64,000 bases of DNA from Variovorax boronicumulans NBRC 103145 (GTDB lineage: Bacteria; Pseudomonadota; Gammaproteobacteria; Burkholderiales; Burkholderiaceae_C). The stretch spans positions 26,251 through 90,250 of the forward strand of contig NZ_BCUS01000010.1 of assembly GCF_001591345.1 (NCBI RefSeq), given 5' to 3'. Both the position numbers and the translations under genes were made by a program. Below the pieces are notes generated by a model that saw only the letters and a program-made list of their open reading frames with translations, ran no database searches and had not been told where the DNA came from. The stretch's first letter is position 1. Every line of letters begins with the position of its first letter. Positions 41,584 to 50,059 of the stretch are shown here, in pieces.

Positions 41584-42489
41584 ATGCCCCTCCTGCATTC
41601 CCTGCCTCCGCTGGCCTCGCTGCGCGCCTTCGAGGCCGCCGCACGCCATTGCAGCGCCAAGCTCGCGGCGAACGAGCTGTCGGTCACGCCCACCGCCATC
41701 AGCCACCAGGTGCGCCAGCTCGAGGAGTCGCTGGGCGTGGCGCTGTTCGTGCGCCAGCCGCGCCAGCTCGTGCTGACGCCGCAGGGCCGCGAGCTGCAGG
41801 CGGTGCTGAGCGATTCGTTCGCTGCCATGGCCCAGGCCGTGGCGCGCCTGCGTGCGCCGCCCGAGCGCAGCGCCATCACGCTGTCGACCACGCCCGCCGT
41901 GGCCGCGCGCTGGCTGTTGCCGCGCGTGGGGGCGCTGCGCGCGGCGCATCCCCGGCTCGACCTGCGCATCCACGCCTCGCACGACGCCGTGCCGCTGGAC
42001 GGCCTCACGGCCGACGTCGCCATCCGCTACGGCAAGGGCCAGTGGCCGGGCCTGGTGGCTGAGAAGCTGTTCGACACCGTCTTCGCGCCGGCCTGCAGCC
42101 CCGCACTCAAGCTGCGCCGCCCGGCCGACCTCGTGAAGCACACGCTGCTGCATTTCGCGGTGCCGAACAGCAAGACCCAACCCGGCACCTGGGCCGCATG
42201 GCAGCACGCGGCGCAGGTGCCCGGCCTGGACGTGTCGGCCGGCCCCGTGTTCTCCGACGAGACCCACACCGTCTCAGCCGCGCTGCAGGGGCAGGGCGTG
42301 GCGCTGATGGGCCTGGCGCTCATCGCCGACGAACTGCGCGCGGGCAACCTCGTGCAGCCCTTCGGACCGGTGCTGCAGGGCTCGCCGTTCTACCTCGTGT
42401 GCCCGCAGGCGCGGCGCGACGATCCGAACGTGGCGGCGGTGTTCGAGTGGGTGAAGGGGCTGTCGCCGCTGGACGCCGGCGGGGTCTGA
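41584..42489 (+). CDS. LysR-family transcriptional regulator (GcvA-like)
   Basis: This 301 aa regulator has an N-terminal winged helix (SLRAFEAAARHCSAKLAANELSVTPTAISHQVRQLE) and a substrate-binding domain from about residue 90. The phrase PLASLRAFEAAARH is typical of the GcvA-like subgroup. It is divergent from the azoreductase gene and probably controls it and itself through the inverted repeat at 41539-41563. The ATG at 41584 yields the standard opening. An ABC ATPase gene follows 50 nt downstream on the same strand without obvious functional connection. Confidence 0.93.
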   Translation: MPLLHSLPPLASLRAFEAAARHCSAKLAANELSVTPTAISHQVRQLEESLGVALFVRQPRQLVLTPQGRELQAVLSDSFAAMAQAVARLRAPPERSAITLSTTPAVAARWLLPRVGALRAAHPRLDLRIHASHDAVPLDGLTADVAIRYGKGQWPGLVAEKLFDTVFAPACSPALKLRRPADLVKHTLLHFAVPNSKTQPGTWAAWQHAAQVPGLDVSAGPVFSDETHTVSAALQGQGVALMGLALIADELRAGNLVQPFGPVLQGSPFYLVCPQARRDDPNVAAVFEWVKGLSPLDAGGV

Positions 42490-43709
42490 ATCACGGCAGC
42501 GACACAATCGCGTTCATCGCCGTTTCGTTCCCCCTTCTCATGCGAACTTCCTCGACTTCTTCCCTCCTGCAGATCCAGAACCTGCACTTCGCCTACCCCG
42601 ACCAGCCCGCGCTGGCCGACCGCTGGTCCGCCAGCATCGGCGAGGGCGTCACGCTGTTGTACGGCGACACCGGCAGCGGCAAGTCGACCTTGCTGCGCGT
42701 GCTCGCGGGGCAGCAGCCCGCATCGGCCGGGCAACTGCGTGCGGCCGGCGTGGCGCTCGACGCCGAACCCGCCGCCTACCGGCGCCAGGTCTTCTTCTGC
42801 GAACCGGCGTCGGAAGCCTTCGACCCACTCAGCGTGCAGGCCTGCACGGCCTTGCTGGGCGAGGGCGATGCGGGGTTCGACAAGGCCGAATGGCAGCGCT
42901 TGGTCGAGGCCTTCTCTCTGGTGCCGCACCTGGAAAAGCAGATGTTCATGCTGTCGACCGGCTCGCGCCGCAAGGTCGGGCTGGCCGCCGCGCTCGCGTC
43001 GGGGCGGCCCGTGGTGCTGCTGGACGACCCGGTCGGTGCGCTCGATGCGCGTTCGATCCACGGCCTGTGGCGGGCCATCGAACGGCGCATGGCGCAGCCG
43101 GGGCGGGCGGTGGTTGTGGCGAGCAGCGAGCGCGTCACGGAGGTGCCGCTGGCCGCCTGCATCGAGCTGCCGCTGGGTTGACCAGCGGCGCGGTGTCGCC
43201 ATCACGTGGTTGTCGTGCGGCTTCCCGCCGAGCATGAACTGCGTGAGCCCCATCGCGACCAAGCCTTGCTTTTCGTAGAACGCGACGGCGCGCGGGTTCT
43301 TCGCGTACACCGCGAGCCACAGGCCGTCGCTGCCCGTGCGTGCGTGGGCGGCGTCGCGGGCTTCGCGCAGCAGCATCGACCCGACACCGCTGCGCTGGAA
43401 GGGTGACTGCACATAGAGCGTGCGCAGCTCGGTGTCGCAGCCCGACACCAGCGGCTGCGCGGCGCCGAACTGCAGCAGCGCATAGCCCACGAGCTGGTCG
43501 CCGACCTGCGCCACGCGCAGCGCAACCTGGGGCGATTCCGACCACGCGGCGAACGCTGCCGGCGTGAAGGTCGAGAGCACGTAGCGCCCGAGCACGTCGT
43601 TCACGCCGTCGGTGGCGTAGGTGTCGAGCCAGACCTGGATCGCGAGCGCGGCAAGCGTGTGCGCGTCGGCTGCGGTGGCGGGACGAAGGGTGACGGGTGG
43701 ACGGTTCAT
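42390..43709 (-). CDS. GNAT family N-acetyltransferase, frame runs past the domain end
   Basis: The GNAT domain occupies the first 170 or so residues (down to about 43190): LRPATAADAHTLAALAIQVW, the acetyl-CoA loop VQSPFQRSGVGSMLL, LAVYAKNPRAVAFYEKQGL and the terminal MLGGKPHDNHVMATP. A stop codon would be expected there, but the frame stays open for about 265 more codons, antisense through the whole ABC ATPase gene and into the LysR 3' end. The extra part is Arg/His/Gln-rich and has no protein-like features. The true gene has probably lost its stop by mutation or a small indel. I give coordinates to the first in-frame stop. The start is the ATG at 43709. Confidence 0.6.
   Translation of the reverse strand: MNRPPVTLRPATAADAHTLAALAIQVWLDTYATDGVNDVLGRYVLSTFTPAAFAAWSESPQVALRVAQVGDQLVGYALLQFGAAQPLVSGCDTELRTLYVQSPFQRSGVGSMLLREARDAAHARTGSDGLWLAVYAKNPRAVAFYEKQGLVAMGLTQFMLGGKPHDNHVMATPRRWSTQRQLDAGGQRHLRDALAARHNHRPPRLRHAPFDGPPQAVDRTRIERTDRVVQQHHGPPRRERGGQPDLAARAGRQHEHLLFQVRHQREGLDQALPFGLVEPRIALAQQGRAGLHAEWVEGFRRRFAEEDLAPVGGGFGVERHAGRTQLPGRCGLLPREHAQQGRLAAAGVAVQQRDALADAGGPAVGQRGLVGVGEVQVLDLQEGRSRGSSHEKGERNGDERDCVAAVIQTPPASSGDSPFTHSNTAATFGSSRRACGHTR
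42540..43181 (+). CDS. Orphan ABC-type ATPase with degenerate motifs
   Basis: This 213 aa stand-alone nucleotide-binding domain resembles CcmA/ABC exporters in size. Walker A GDTGSGKST (about residues 42-50) is intact. The signature reads LSTGSRRKV instead of LSGGQ, and Walker B VVLLDDPVGALD has Asp in place of the catalytic Glu. There is no permease gene beside it, so its partner is elsewhere or it has another role. The last strand matches VVVASSERVTE where the switch His is normally found, so that His is missing too. It overlaps, on the opposite strand, the over-run of the acetyltransferase frame. The Walker motifs make this strand the believable one. Confidence 0.82.
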   Translation: MRTSSTSSLLQIQNLHFAYPDQPALADRWSASIGEGVTLLYGDTGSGKSTLLRVLAGQQPASAGQLRAAGVALDAEPAAYRRQVFFCEPASEAFDPLSVQACTALLGEGDAGFDKAEWQRLVEAFSLVPHLEKQMFMLSTGSRRKVGLAAALASGRPVVLLDDPVGALDARSIHGLWRAIERRMAQPGRAVVVASSERVTEVPLAACIELPLG

Positions 43710-43736
43710 GGTGCGGCGCATTCTGAGGCAACCGCG

Positions 43737-44717
43737 TCACGCCGTCTGCAAGGCCGACCGGAACCGGCTCGGCGGCGCGCCGGCCGACTTGCGCATCAGC
43801 CGCCGCAGCGCCGTGGCGTCTTCGTAGCCGACCTGTGCCGCGACCTGCTCGATGGTCATGCGGCTGCTCTCGATGAGCAGGCGCGCGCGGTTCAGCCGCA
43901 CGCTCTGCACCAGCGCCAGCGCCCCCAGGCCGGTGGCGGCGCGCACGCGCCGGGCCAACGTGCGCTGCGACATCGCGAACTCTTCGGCCAACGCGGCCAC
44001 GCTGGGCGGCGTGGGCAGTGCGGCCTCGATGCGCCGCGTGAGGCGCGCGACCAGCTCGTTGCCGTTGGACAGCATCGAGGGCACGACGAAGGGGGCCTGC
44101 GCCTGGCGGCCGTCGATCAGCAGCACCTTGCTCACCGCCTCGGCCAGCGCGGGGCCGAAGCGCGTGCGCAGCAGGTGCAGCATGAGGTCCGACTGCGCAA
44201 AGGCCGCGCCCGCGGTGCTCACCGGCCCGTCGGCGCAGACCATGCGGTCGGCATCGACGTGGCAGGCCGGTTCGAGGCGGCGCAGCTCGGGCGCCAGCCA
44301 CCACGAGGTGGTGACGCGGCGCTGCGCCAGCAGGCCGGCTGCCTGCAGCAGGAACACGGCCGAGCACGAGGCCGCGACCGCGCCGCCGCGTGCGGCATGG
44401 CGTCGCACCGCATCGATGGCGGCGCGGGCGTGGTCGTCGGTCAGGCGCAGTGCGAGGTCGGCCGGCTTGTCGACGCCGAGGCCGGGCACGATCCAGGTCG
44501 AGCCGTCGGTGCGCGCGCGGCGGGGCATGGCGAGGGTGTCGATCTGCAGGCCATTGCTCAGCGGCACGCTGCCGCCATCGGGCGACACCACGCGCCAGGT
44601 GGGGCGGGGCATCTGGTGGCGCGGTGCGAGCGTGGCGGCGGCCGCCAGCACGTCGAGCGTGACGGCGGTGCTGGTGGCGAAGCTGCCCGGAAGGACGAGA
44701 ACGGTGAAATCGTGCAT
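43737..44717 (-). CDS. GlxA-family transcriptional regulator (DJ-1/PfpI plus AraC HTH)
   Basis: This 326 aa protein has an N-terminal DJ-1/PfpI-like domain (about 5-170) with AASCSAVFLLQAAGLL at the nucleophile-elbow position, and a C-terminal AraC double helix-turn-helix (about 220-320). The latter reads VAALAEEFAMSQRTLARRVRAATG and IEQVAAQVGYEDATALRRLMRK. GlxA-type regulators respond to metabolites such as amines or betaines (family knowledge). It is divergent from the dienelactone hydrolase gene, its likely target. The acetyltransferase gene lies 27 nt downstream on the same strand and may be co-transcribed. Confidence 0.92.
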   Translation of the reverse strand: MHDFTVLVLPGSFATSTAVTLDVLAAAATLAPRHQMPRPTWRVVSPDGGSVPLSNGLQIDTLAMPRRARTDGSTWIVPGLGVDKPADLALRLTDDHARAAIDAVRRHAARGGAVAASCSAVFLLQAAGLLAQRRVTTSWWLAPELRRLEPACHVDADRMVCADGPVSTAGAAFAQSDLMLHLLRTRFGPALAEAVSKVLLIDGRQAQAPFVVPSMLSNGNELVARLTRRIEAALPTPPSVAALAEEFAMSQRTLARRVRAATGLGALALVQSVRLNRARLLIESSRMTIEQVAAQVGYEDATALRRLMRKSAGAPPSRFRSALQTA

Positions 44718-44873
44718 GGCAGAAAACGCCCGATAGGCGTCTGAATGGACACTGGCAGTCTAGTGCGTGCTCGGGTGCAATGGGCATCGTCGCAACACCG
44801 AAAGTGCCTTCGTGTCCCACATCCTTGCCCTTGCTCCTCACGGCGCTCACCTACACGCCCGGGAGGCCTTGCC

Positions 44874-45719
44874 ATGACCGACCCGCTCGACGACTTCGCC
44901 CGCCGCGAGATCGCGCTCGACGGCGCCACCAAGGCGGTCTACGTGGCCGGCACCGGCCCGGCCGTGATCGTGATGACCGAGATGCCCGGCATCAGCCCGC
45001 ACGTGGCGCGTTTCGCCCGCTGGGTGCGCTACGCCGGCTTCACGGTCTACATGCCGTCGATGTTCGGGCGCGACGGCGCGGTGCCGGGTGCGGAGGAGGG
45101 CAAGGCCGTGTTCCAGCGCGCCTGCGTGAGCGCCGAGTTCCGTGCCTTCGCGGGCAATGCCTCGAGCCCGGTGACGCAGTGGCTGCGCGCGCTGGCGCGG
45201 CTGGCGCATGCGGAGTGCGGCGGGCCGGGCGTGGGCGCCATCGGCATGTGCTTCACCGGCAACTTCGCGCTCACCATGATGCTGGAGCCCGCCGTGCTGG
45301 CGCCCGTGCTGTCGCAGCCGTCGCTGCCGCTGGACAACCCCGGCGGCATCGAGATCTCGCAGGAAGAGATCGCCCAGGTGCGCCAGCGCCTGGAGCGCGA
45401 GGACCTGACCGTGATGGCCTACCGCTTCGAGGGCGACCGCTTCTGCCGGGCCCAGCGTTTCGCGGCGTATGCAGAGGCACTGGGCGACCGCTTCGTGGCC
45501 CGCGTGCTGCCCGACAGCGCGGCCAACACGCGCGACCTGCCGTCGTTTTTCTCGCAGGTGGTGGCCAGCCCGCACAGCGTGGTGACGGCGCACCTGATCG
45601 ACGAGGCCGGCCAGCCGACCATTGCGGCGCGCGACGAGATCCTTTCGTTCTTCGCGCGCCGCCTCGGGGTTGCGGATCAGGCCCGTGCGGAAGAAGCGGC
45701 GCCGTCGGCCGGCAGCTGA
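44874..45719 (+). CDS. Dienelactone hydrolase family protein
   Basis: This 281 aa alpha/beta-hydrolase has the DLH nucleophile motif as GAIGMCFTGNFAL, with Cys at about residue 123, and a late His in SPHSVVTAHL. Dienelactone hydrolases open lactones in chloroaromatic breakdown, but many relatives act on other esters. The start at 44874 has GGGAGG upstream (44861-44866). It is divergent from a GlxA-type regulator. Its 3' end overlaps the convergent MFS gene by 43 nt, with no terminator between them, so antisense transcription across both ends is likely. Confidence 0.88.
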   Translation: MTDPLDDFARREIALDGATKAVYVAGTGPAVIVMTEMPGISPHVARFARWVRYAGFTVYMPSMFGRDGAVPGAEEGKAVFQRACVSAEFRAFAGNASSPVTQWLRALARLAHAECGGPGVGAIGMCFTGNFALTMMLEPAVLAPVLSQPSLPLDNPGGIEISQEEIAQVRQRLEREDLTVMAYRFEGDRFCRAQRFAAYAEALGDRFVARVLPDSAANTRDLPSFFSQVVASPHSVVTAHLIDEAGQPTIAARDEILSFFARRLGVADQARAEEAAPSAGS

Positions 45720-46879
45720 CCGGTCTTCTGTGTCCGGCGGTCGAGCGCGCGGCTCCACAGCGCGATCGCCAGGCCCACGAGCGTGAGCAGTGCGGCCACC
45801 CAGCCCAGCGCACGCAGCCCCGGGCCGTGGTCGATGGTCACGCCACCGACCCAGGCACCCAGCGCGTTGCCGAGGTTGAAGGCCGCGATGTTCAGGCTCG
45901 AGGCGAGGTTCTGGCCCGCGCCCGAGGCCTTTTCCAACACGCGCAGCTGCATCGGCGCCACGGTGGCGAACGAGGCCACGCCGAGCAGGCCGACGAACAC
46001 CACGGCGGTGAATGGCGTGCCGATGGTGAACTGCATCGCGCCGAGCACCACGGCCAGCGCCACCAGCGTACCGAGCACGGCGGCCATCGGTGCGCGGTCG
46101 GCCAGCTTGCCGCCCAGGATGTTGCCGACGGCCAGGCCGCCGCCGAACACCAGCAGGACCGGCGACACGGCCGATTCCGAAAGCCCGGTGATCTGCGTCA
46201 GCAGTGGCTGGATGTAGGTGTAGACCACGAACACGCCGGCAAAACCGAGCACCGTCATCGCCAGGCCCAGCAGCACCTGCGGGCGGGCGAGCACGGCGAT
46301 CTCTTCGCGCAGCGGGGCCGGCTTGGCCTCGCCCTTCATGCGGGGCACGAAGGCCGCGAGCACCACGAAGGCCAGCACGCCGATCAGGGTCACCGCCCAG
46401 AAGGTCGAGCGCCAACCCAGCTGCAGGCCCAGCCAAGCGCCGGCCGGCACGCCCAGCAGCGTGGCGGCGGTGAGGCCGGTGAACATGATCGCGATGGCCG
46501 AGGCGCGGCGCTCGGGCGCCACGAGGCCGGTGGCCACCACCGAGCCGACGCCGAAGAAGGTGCCGTGCGCCAGCGAGGTGATGACGCGCGCGGCCATCAG
46601 CATCTCGTAGTTGGGCGCGAGCGCACAGGCGAGGTTGCCGAGCGTGAAGATCGCCATCAGCGCGAGCAGCACGGTCTTGCGCGGCAGCTTGCGGGTCGCA
46701 ATGGTGAGCACGGGCGCGCCGACCGCGACGCCGAGCGCGTAGCCCGAGATCAGCAGGCCGGCGGCCGTGATGGAGACGTGAAGGTCCGTCGACACCTGCA
46801 TGAGCAGGCCCATGATGACGAATTCGGTGGTGCCTATTCCGAAGGCACCGGCGGTGAGGGCAAGGAGAGCGATGGGCAT
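45677..46879 (-). CDS. MFS transporter (DHA1 drug/sugar efflux type)
   Basis: This 400 aa protein has about 12 membrane helices. It opens MPIALLALTAGAFGIGTTEFVIMGLL, a hallmark of the AraJ/YdhP-like DHA1 branch, and has a motif A-like loop TRKLPRKTVL after helix 2. These proteins export small molecules by proton antiport. It is divergent from a LysR regulator, with 90 nt between them. Its 3' end overlaps the dienelactone hydrolase gene. Confidence 0.93.
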   Translation of the reverse strand: MPIALLALTAGAFGIGTTEFVIMGLLMQVSTDLHVSITAAGLLISGYALGVAVGAPVLTIATRKLPRKTVLLALMAIFTLGNLACALAPNYEMLMAARVITSLAHGTFFGVGSVVATGLVAPERRASAIAIMFTGLTAATLLGVPAGAWLGLQLGWRSTFWAVTLIGVLAFVVLAAFVPRMKGEAKPAPLREEIAVLARPQVLLGLAMTVLGFAGVFVVYTYIQPLLTQITGLSESAVSPVLLVFGGGLAVGNILGGKLADRAPMAAVLGTLVALAVVLGAMQFTIGTPFTAVVFVGLLGVASFATVAPMQLRVLEKASGAGQNLASSLNIAAFNLGNALGAWVGGVTIDHGPGLRALGWVAALLTLVGLAIALWSRALDRRTQKTGQLPADGAASSARA

Positions 46880-46936
46880 GATGCCTGTACTGTGCGGACG
46901 ATCGGCCCCGATGACTAGAATGCCGCCAGTACATGC

Positions 46937-46952
46937 ACTTGTGAATTCAAGT
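46937..46952. promoter_or_regulatory. Inverted repeat between MFS and LysR genes
   Basis: ACTTG-TGAATT-CAAGT lies 18 nt before the LysR start, in the spacer shared with the divergent MFS gene. It is a candidate binding site for that regulator. A TAGAAT box sits at 46916-46921. Confidence 0.4.
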
Positions 46953-46969
46953 CACAGCAAAGGAAGGCC

Positions 46970-47932
46970 ATGCCGCGCATCGACGTCAACCGCTCCGGTG
47001 AAATGGAGGCCTTCGTGCAGGTGGTGGAGGCGGGCGGTTTCTCGGCGGCGGCGCGGCTGCTGGACATGACGCCCTCGGCCGTCAGTAAGCTGGTGGCGCG
47101 GCTCGAGCTGCGCCTGGGCATCCAGCTGGTGCACCGCTCCACGCGCAAGCTGCAGCTCACGCCCGAGGGGCTGCATTTCTACGAGCGCAGCACGCGCGTG
47201 CTGGCCGACATGGACGAGGCCGAGCGTTGCGCCGCGGCCGGTGCGGCGCCGCGCGGGCGGGTGAGCATCAACGCCAGCGTGTCCTTCGGTCACCACAAGC
47301 TGGTGCCGCTGGTGCCGCGCCTGCTCGAGATGCATCCGCAGATCACGCTCGACATTGCGCTGACCGACCGCATCGTCGATCTGATGGACGAGCGCGCCGA
47401 CATCGCGATCCGTTGGGGCCAGTTGCCGTCGTCCGACCTGGTGGCGCGGCGCCTGGGCGAAACGAGCCAGGCCATCGTGGCCGCGCCGGACTACCTGGCG
47501 AAATACGGCACGCCGCGCACGCCGCAGGAGCTGGAGGCGCACAACCGGCTGGGCTGGAGTTACCGGCGCAACACGCCCGACTGGCCGTTGCGTGTCGATG
47601 GGCGCATGGTGATGTTGCCAGTGGCGGGGCCGGTGCGCGCGGGCGACGGCGAGACGCTGCGGCAGCTGGCGATCGCGGGGGCGGGTGTGGCGCGCTTGTC
47701 GCTGTATCACATCCAGCACGACATCGAGGCCGGCCGGCTGGTGCCGCTGCTCGAGGAGTTCAACCCGGGCGAGATCGAGCCGATCCACGCGGTGTACATC
47801 GGCAAGGCCGGCACGCTGCCCGCGCGGGTGCGGGCGGTGCTCGACTTCCTGGTGGCGTGCTCGGGCGTGGGCGGCGGGCGTTACACGCTCAAGCGCACGG
47901 CGCCGATGCCGGGGAATTCGGCCGTCACCTGA
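46970..47932 (+). CDS. LysR-family transcriptional regulator
   Basis: This 320 aa regulator has an N-terminal winged helix (AFVQVVEAGGFSAAARLLDMTPSAVSKLVARLE) and a LysR substrate domain with the CrgA/DmlR-like phrase HRSTRKLQLTPEG. DMTPSAVSKLV is typical of the subgroup that controls divergent efflux or reductase genes. The MFS exporter gene is divergent and the likely target. The last 52 nt overlap the 3' end of the convergent hydratase gene. AAAGGAAGG precedes the start. Confidence 0.93.
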   Translation: MPRIDVNRSGEMEAFVQVVEAGGFSAAARLLDMTPSAVSKLVARLELRLGIQLVHRSTRKLQLTPEGLHFYERSTRVLADMDEAERCAAAGAAPRGRVSINASVSFGHHKLVPLVPRLLEMHPQITLDIALTDRIVDLMDERADIAIRWGQLPSSDLVARRLGETSQAIVAAPDYLAKYGTPRTPQELEAHNRLGWSYRRNTPDWPLRVDGRMVMLPVAGPVRAGDGETLRQLAIAGAGVARLSLYHIQHDIEAGRLVPLLEEFNPGEIEPIHAVYIGKAGTLPARVRAVLDFLVACSGVGGGRYTLKRTAPMPGNSAVT

Positions 47933-48645
47933 TCGCCGCGGCGGCAGGGCAGCACGCCGACCCACGAGCCGGTGGTGACGACCGTGCCGGCGGGCACGGT
48001 CTGGCCGTGGCGCGTGAGGTGGCGCAGCCAGATCGGCAGCAGCCAGGCCGGGTCGGCCAGCGGATGCGTACCTTCGCGCACCACTGTTTCGGCGTCGCCG
48101 ATCTTCGTTTCGCAGCGCTGCGAGGCCCAGTCGACGGCGGCGTACGGTTGCCAGTCGCCGAGCACGAGTGCGCCGTGTACCTGCGAATCGGCCAGGCGCA
48201 GCAGGGCGGGTGTGGCGGCCAGGTCTTGCCAACGCGCATCGACGATTTCGACGGAGACGGCCATGGCGTCGATGAGGGCTGCCGAGTTGTCGTGGTCGAG
48301 CGCGGCGGCTTGGGCGGGGGTGACGTCCTGGCCGAGTCTCAATGCAATTTCTGCCTCGATGCCGGGGGTGTGGAATGTGAGGTCGCTGAAGTTGGCGGGG
48401 CTTTGGCGCACGCCGAGCGGGGGCAGCGGGGCGTGCGTGAGCGTGGCGCTGCGGGAGCCGCCGCCGGACTTCCAAGTCTTCGGAACACCGTTGAACCAGC
48501 CGAGGGCTGCGGCTACGGCGTCTTGCACTTCATACGCTTGTGGTGCGTCTGGCAGGGCGTCGGTCCACGGGGTGGCGTCGAGCGTGCGGTTGGCTTGGCG
48601 TGCGGCGATGAGGGCTTCGGTGAGGGCTTTTTGGTCGGGCGTCAT
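47881..48645 (-). CDS. 2-keto-4-pentenoate hydratase / fumarylacetoacetate hydrolase family protein
   Basis: This 254 aa protein resembles the MhpD/DmpE hydratases of aromatic meta-cleavage pathways, which add water to 2-hydroxypentadienoate. The metal-binding pattern appears in GIEAEIALRLGQDVT (about residues 94-108), followed by AMAVSVEIVDARWQD and GTVVTTGSWVGVLPCRRGD. No other meta-cleavage genes are near, so the substrate may differ, as in FAH-like decarboxylases. It converges on and overlaps the LysR gene by 52 nt. Upstream lies the large inverted repeat, which could separate it from the carboxylate locus. Confidence 0.88.
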   Translation of the reverse strand: MTPDQKALTEALIAARQANRTLDATPWTDALPDAPQAYEVQDAVAAALGWFNGVPKTWKSGGGSRSATLTHAPLPPLGVRQSPANFSDLTFHTPGIEAEIALRLGQDVTPAQAAALDHDNSAALIDAMAVSVEIVDARWQDLAATPALLRLADSQVHGALVLGDWQPYAAVDWASQRCETKIGDAETVVREGTHPLADPAWLLPIWLRHLTRHGQTVPAGTVVTTGSWVGVLPCRRGDQVTAEFPGIGAVRLSV

Positions 48646-48677
48646 TTTTGGATCTTCTCAGTTTCTTTGGGGTTCGT

Positions 48678-48943
48678 TTGTTCAGGGCGCGTGCCCAGGC
48701 CACCGGGTACTTCCCTCCGCGAATGTCCCCCGGCCTGCGGCCTCCTCCTTGATTTCGCTGCGGGAAGCACCCAGTGTCCTGGGCACATGGACGCGCTGCT
48801 GGTGCGCGGCCGATCAACAACTGCTCTGAACTCGCTCACGCCGATGGGGTGCCTTGCGCAGCGAAATCAAGGAGGAGGGGCGCAGCCCCGGGGGACATTC
48901 GCGGAGCAAGGTGCCCCGTCGGCGTGAGCGTCGCCCTGAACAA
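48678..48943. repeat. Large imperfect inverted repeat filling a gene-free gap
   Basis: Two arms of about 85 nt (48678-48762 and 48857-48943) are reverse complements. They share CGCAGCGAAATCAAGGAGGA, GGGGGACATTCGCGGAG and CCTGAACAA with a few divergent bases between. A 94-nt non-repetitive centre separates them. This is the only gene-free stretch over 300 nt in the window (48646-48948). No transposase, target duplication or protein-like frame was seen. The right arm ends 6 nt from the stop of the downstream binding-protein gene, so as RNA it could form a very long hairpin that works as a terminator. Confidence 0.8.
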
Positions 48944-48948
48944 AAGCC

Positions 48949-49926
48949 TCAAGTCTCGACCTGCACCTTGCCGTCTTTGACGACTTTCGCCCACTTGGCG
49001 ATCTCGGTGCTAATGAACTGCTTGAACTTGTCCTGCGAACCGCCGCCGTCTTCCGCGCCGTAGGTGTCGAGCCGCTCCTGCACATCGGGCATCGCGAGCA
49101 CGGTGTTGACGTCGCGGTTCACTTTCTGCGCGATGGCCGGGGGCAGCTTGCCGGGGCCGGCCAGGCCGTACCAGGTGGTGGCCTCGAAGCCCGCGAAGCC
49201 TTGCTCCTGCATCGTCGGCACGTTCGGATGGCCCTTGGCGCGCTTGGTGCGCGTCTGCGCCACGGCGAGCACGCGGCCGTTCTTCACGTGCGGGGTGGCG
49301 GCGGTCATGGTCTCGAAGCTGTACTGGATCTGCCCGCCCATCAGGTCGGCCAGCAGCGGGCCGCTGCCCTTATAGGGCACGTGCAGCGCATCGACGCCGC
49401 CCTGCAGCTTGAACATCTCCAGCGCCAGGTGCTGGGCCGAGCCCGCGCCGGCGGAGCCGAAGCTCACGGTGCCGGGCGCGGCCTTGCAGGCGGCGACGAT
49501 GTCTTTCACGCTGAGGGCCTTCTGGCCCGGGTTGGCGATGAGCAGGTTGGGCGTGACGCCCACGAGCACGATCGGCACGAAGTCGCGCTCCACGTGGTAG
49601 CGCAGCTTGGGCTGCAGGCTGGGCGCGAGCGCGTGGCTGTTGATGTGGGCCATGAGCAGGGTGGTGCCGTCGCTGGGCTGCTGCGCCACGTAGTCGGCCG
49701 CGAGCACGCCGGCGACGCCGGCCTTGTTCTCGACGATGACCTGCTGGCCCCACATCGTCGTGAGTTTCTGCGCGACCACGCGCGCGAGCGCGTCGGTGCC
49801 GCCGCCGGGTGGAAAGCCCACCACGATGCGCACGGGGCCCGTGGGCCACTCCTGCGCGAACAGCCGGGGCACGCCCAGCGTGGCGGCCGCGCCGGCGGCG
49901 GCCTGGATCAGGGAACGTCTTTGCAT
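48949..49926 (-). CDS. Bug/TctC-type tripartite tricarboxylate transporter substrate-binding protein (second)
   Basis: This 325 aa periplasmic binding protein has a Tat-like or Sec leader (MQRRSLIQAAAGAAATLGVPRLFAQE) and the family phrases WPTGPVRIVVGFPPGGGTDAL and GQQVIVENKAGVAG. It is related to, but clearly different from, the one at 7116. It lies downstream of the aminotransferase gene with a 133-nt gap on the same strand. Together with the GntR regulator and FAD/Fe-S dehydrogenase it suggests uptake of a hydroxy- or amino-acid. No membrane components of the transporter are present. Confidence 0.93.
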   Translation of the reverse strand: MQRRSLIQAAAGAAATLGVPRLFAQEWPTGPVRIVVGFPPGGGTDALARVVAQKLTTMWGQQVIVENKAGVAGVLAADYVAQQPSDGTTLLMAHINSHALAPSLQPKLRYHVERDFVPIVLVGVTPNLLIANPGQKALSVKDIVAACKAAPGTVSFGSAGAGSAQHLALEMFKLQGGVDALHVPYKGSGPLLADLMGGQIQYSFETMTAATPHVKNGRVLAVAQTRTKRAKGHPNVPTMQEQGFAGFEATTWYGLAGPGKLPPAIAQKVNRDVNTVLAMPDVQERLDTYGAEDGGGSQDKFKQFISTEIAKWAKVVKDGKVQVET

Positions 49927-50059
49927 CTTCTTTGTCTCCGTCGGTTGGGGAATCCGATGCGTGCCGGGAGCCGCTTGCGCGGGCCCGGCAGGGTGGTGGT
50001 GGGCCGCCGCATCGTTCGAGCGATGCGCTGCGGCCGGTGTGGGTTGGCGTGCGCCGGGT

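Noticed and set aside
43135..44850. A 571-codon minus-strand frame overlapping the GlxA and acetyltransferase genes
   Set aside because: It is a frame shadow. Its translation is Arg/Ala-rich, whereas the neighbouring frame contains the DJ-1 and HTH motifs.
48765..48856. The centre of the large inverted repeat as a possible small gene or RNA
   Set aside because: No start with a ribosome site, no conserved motif and no promoter could be recognised. It is better described as spacer.
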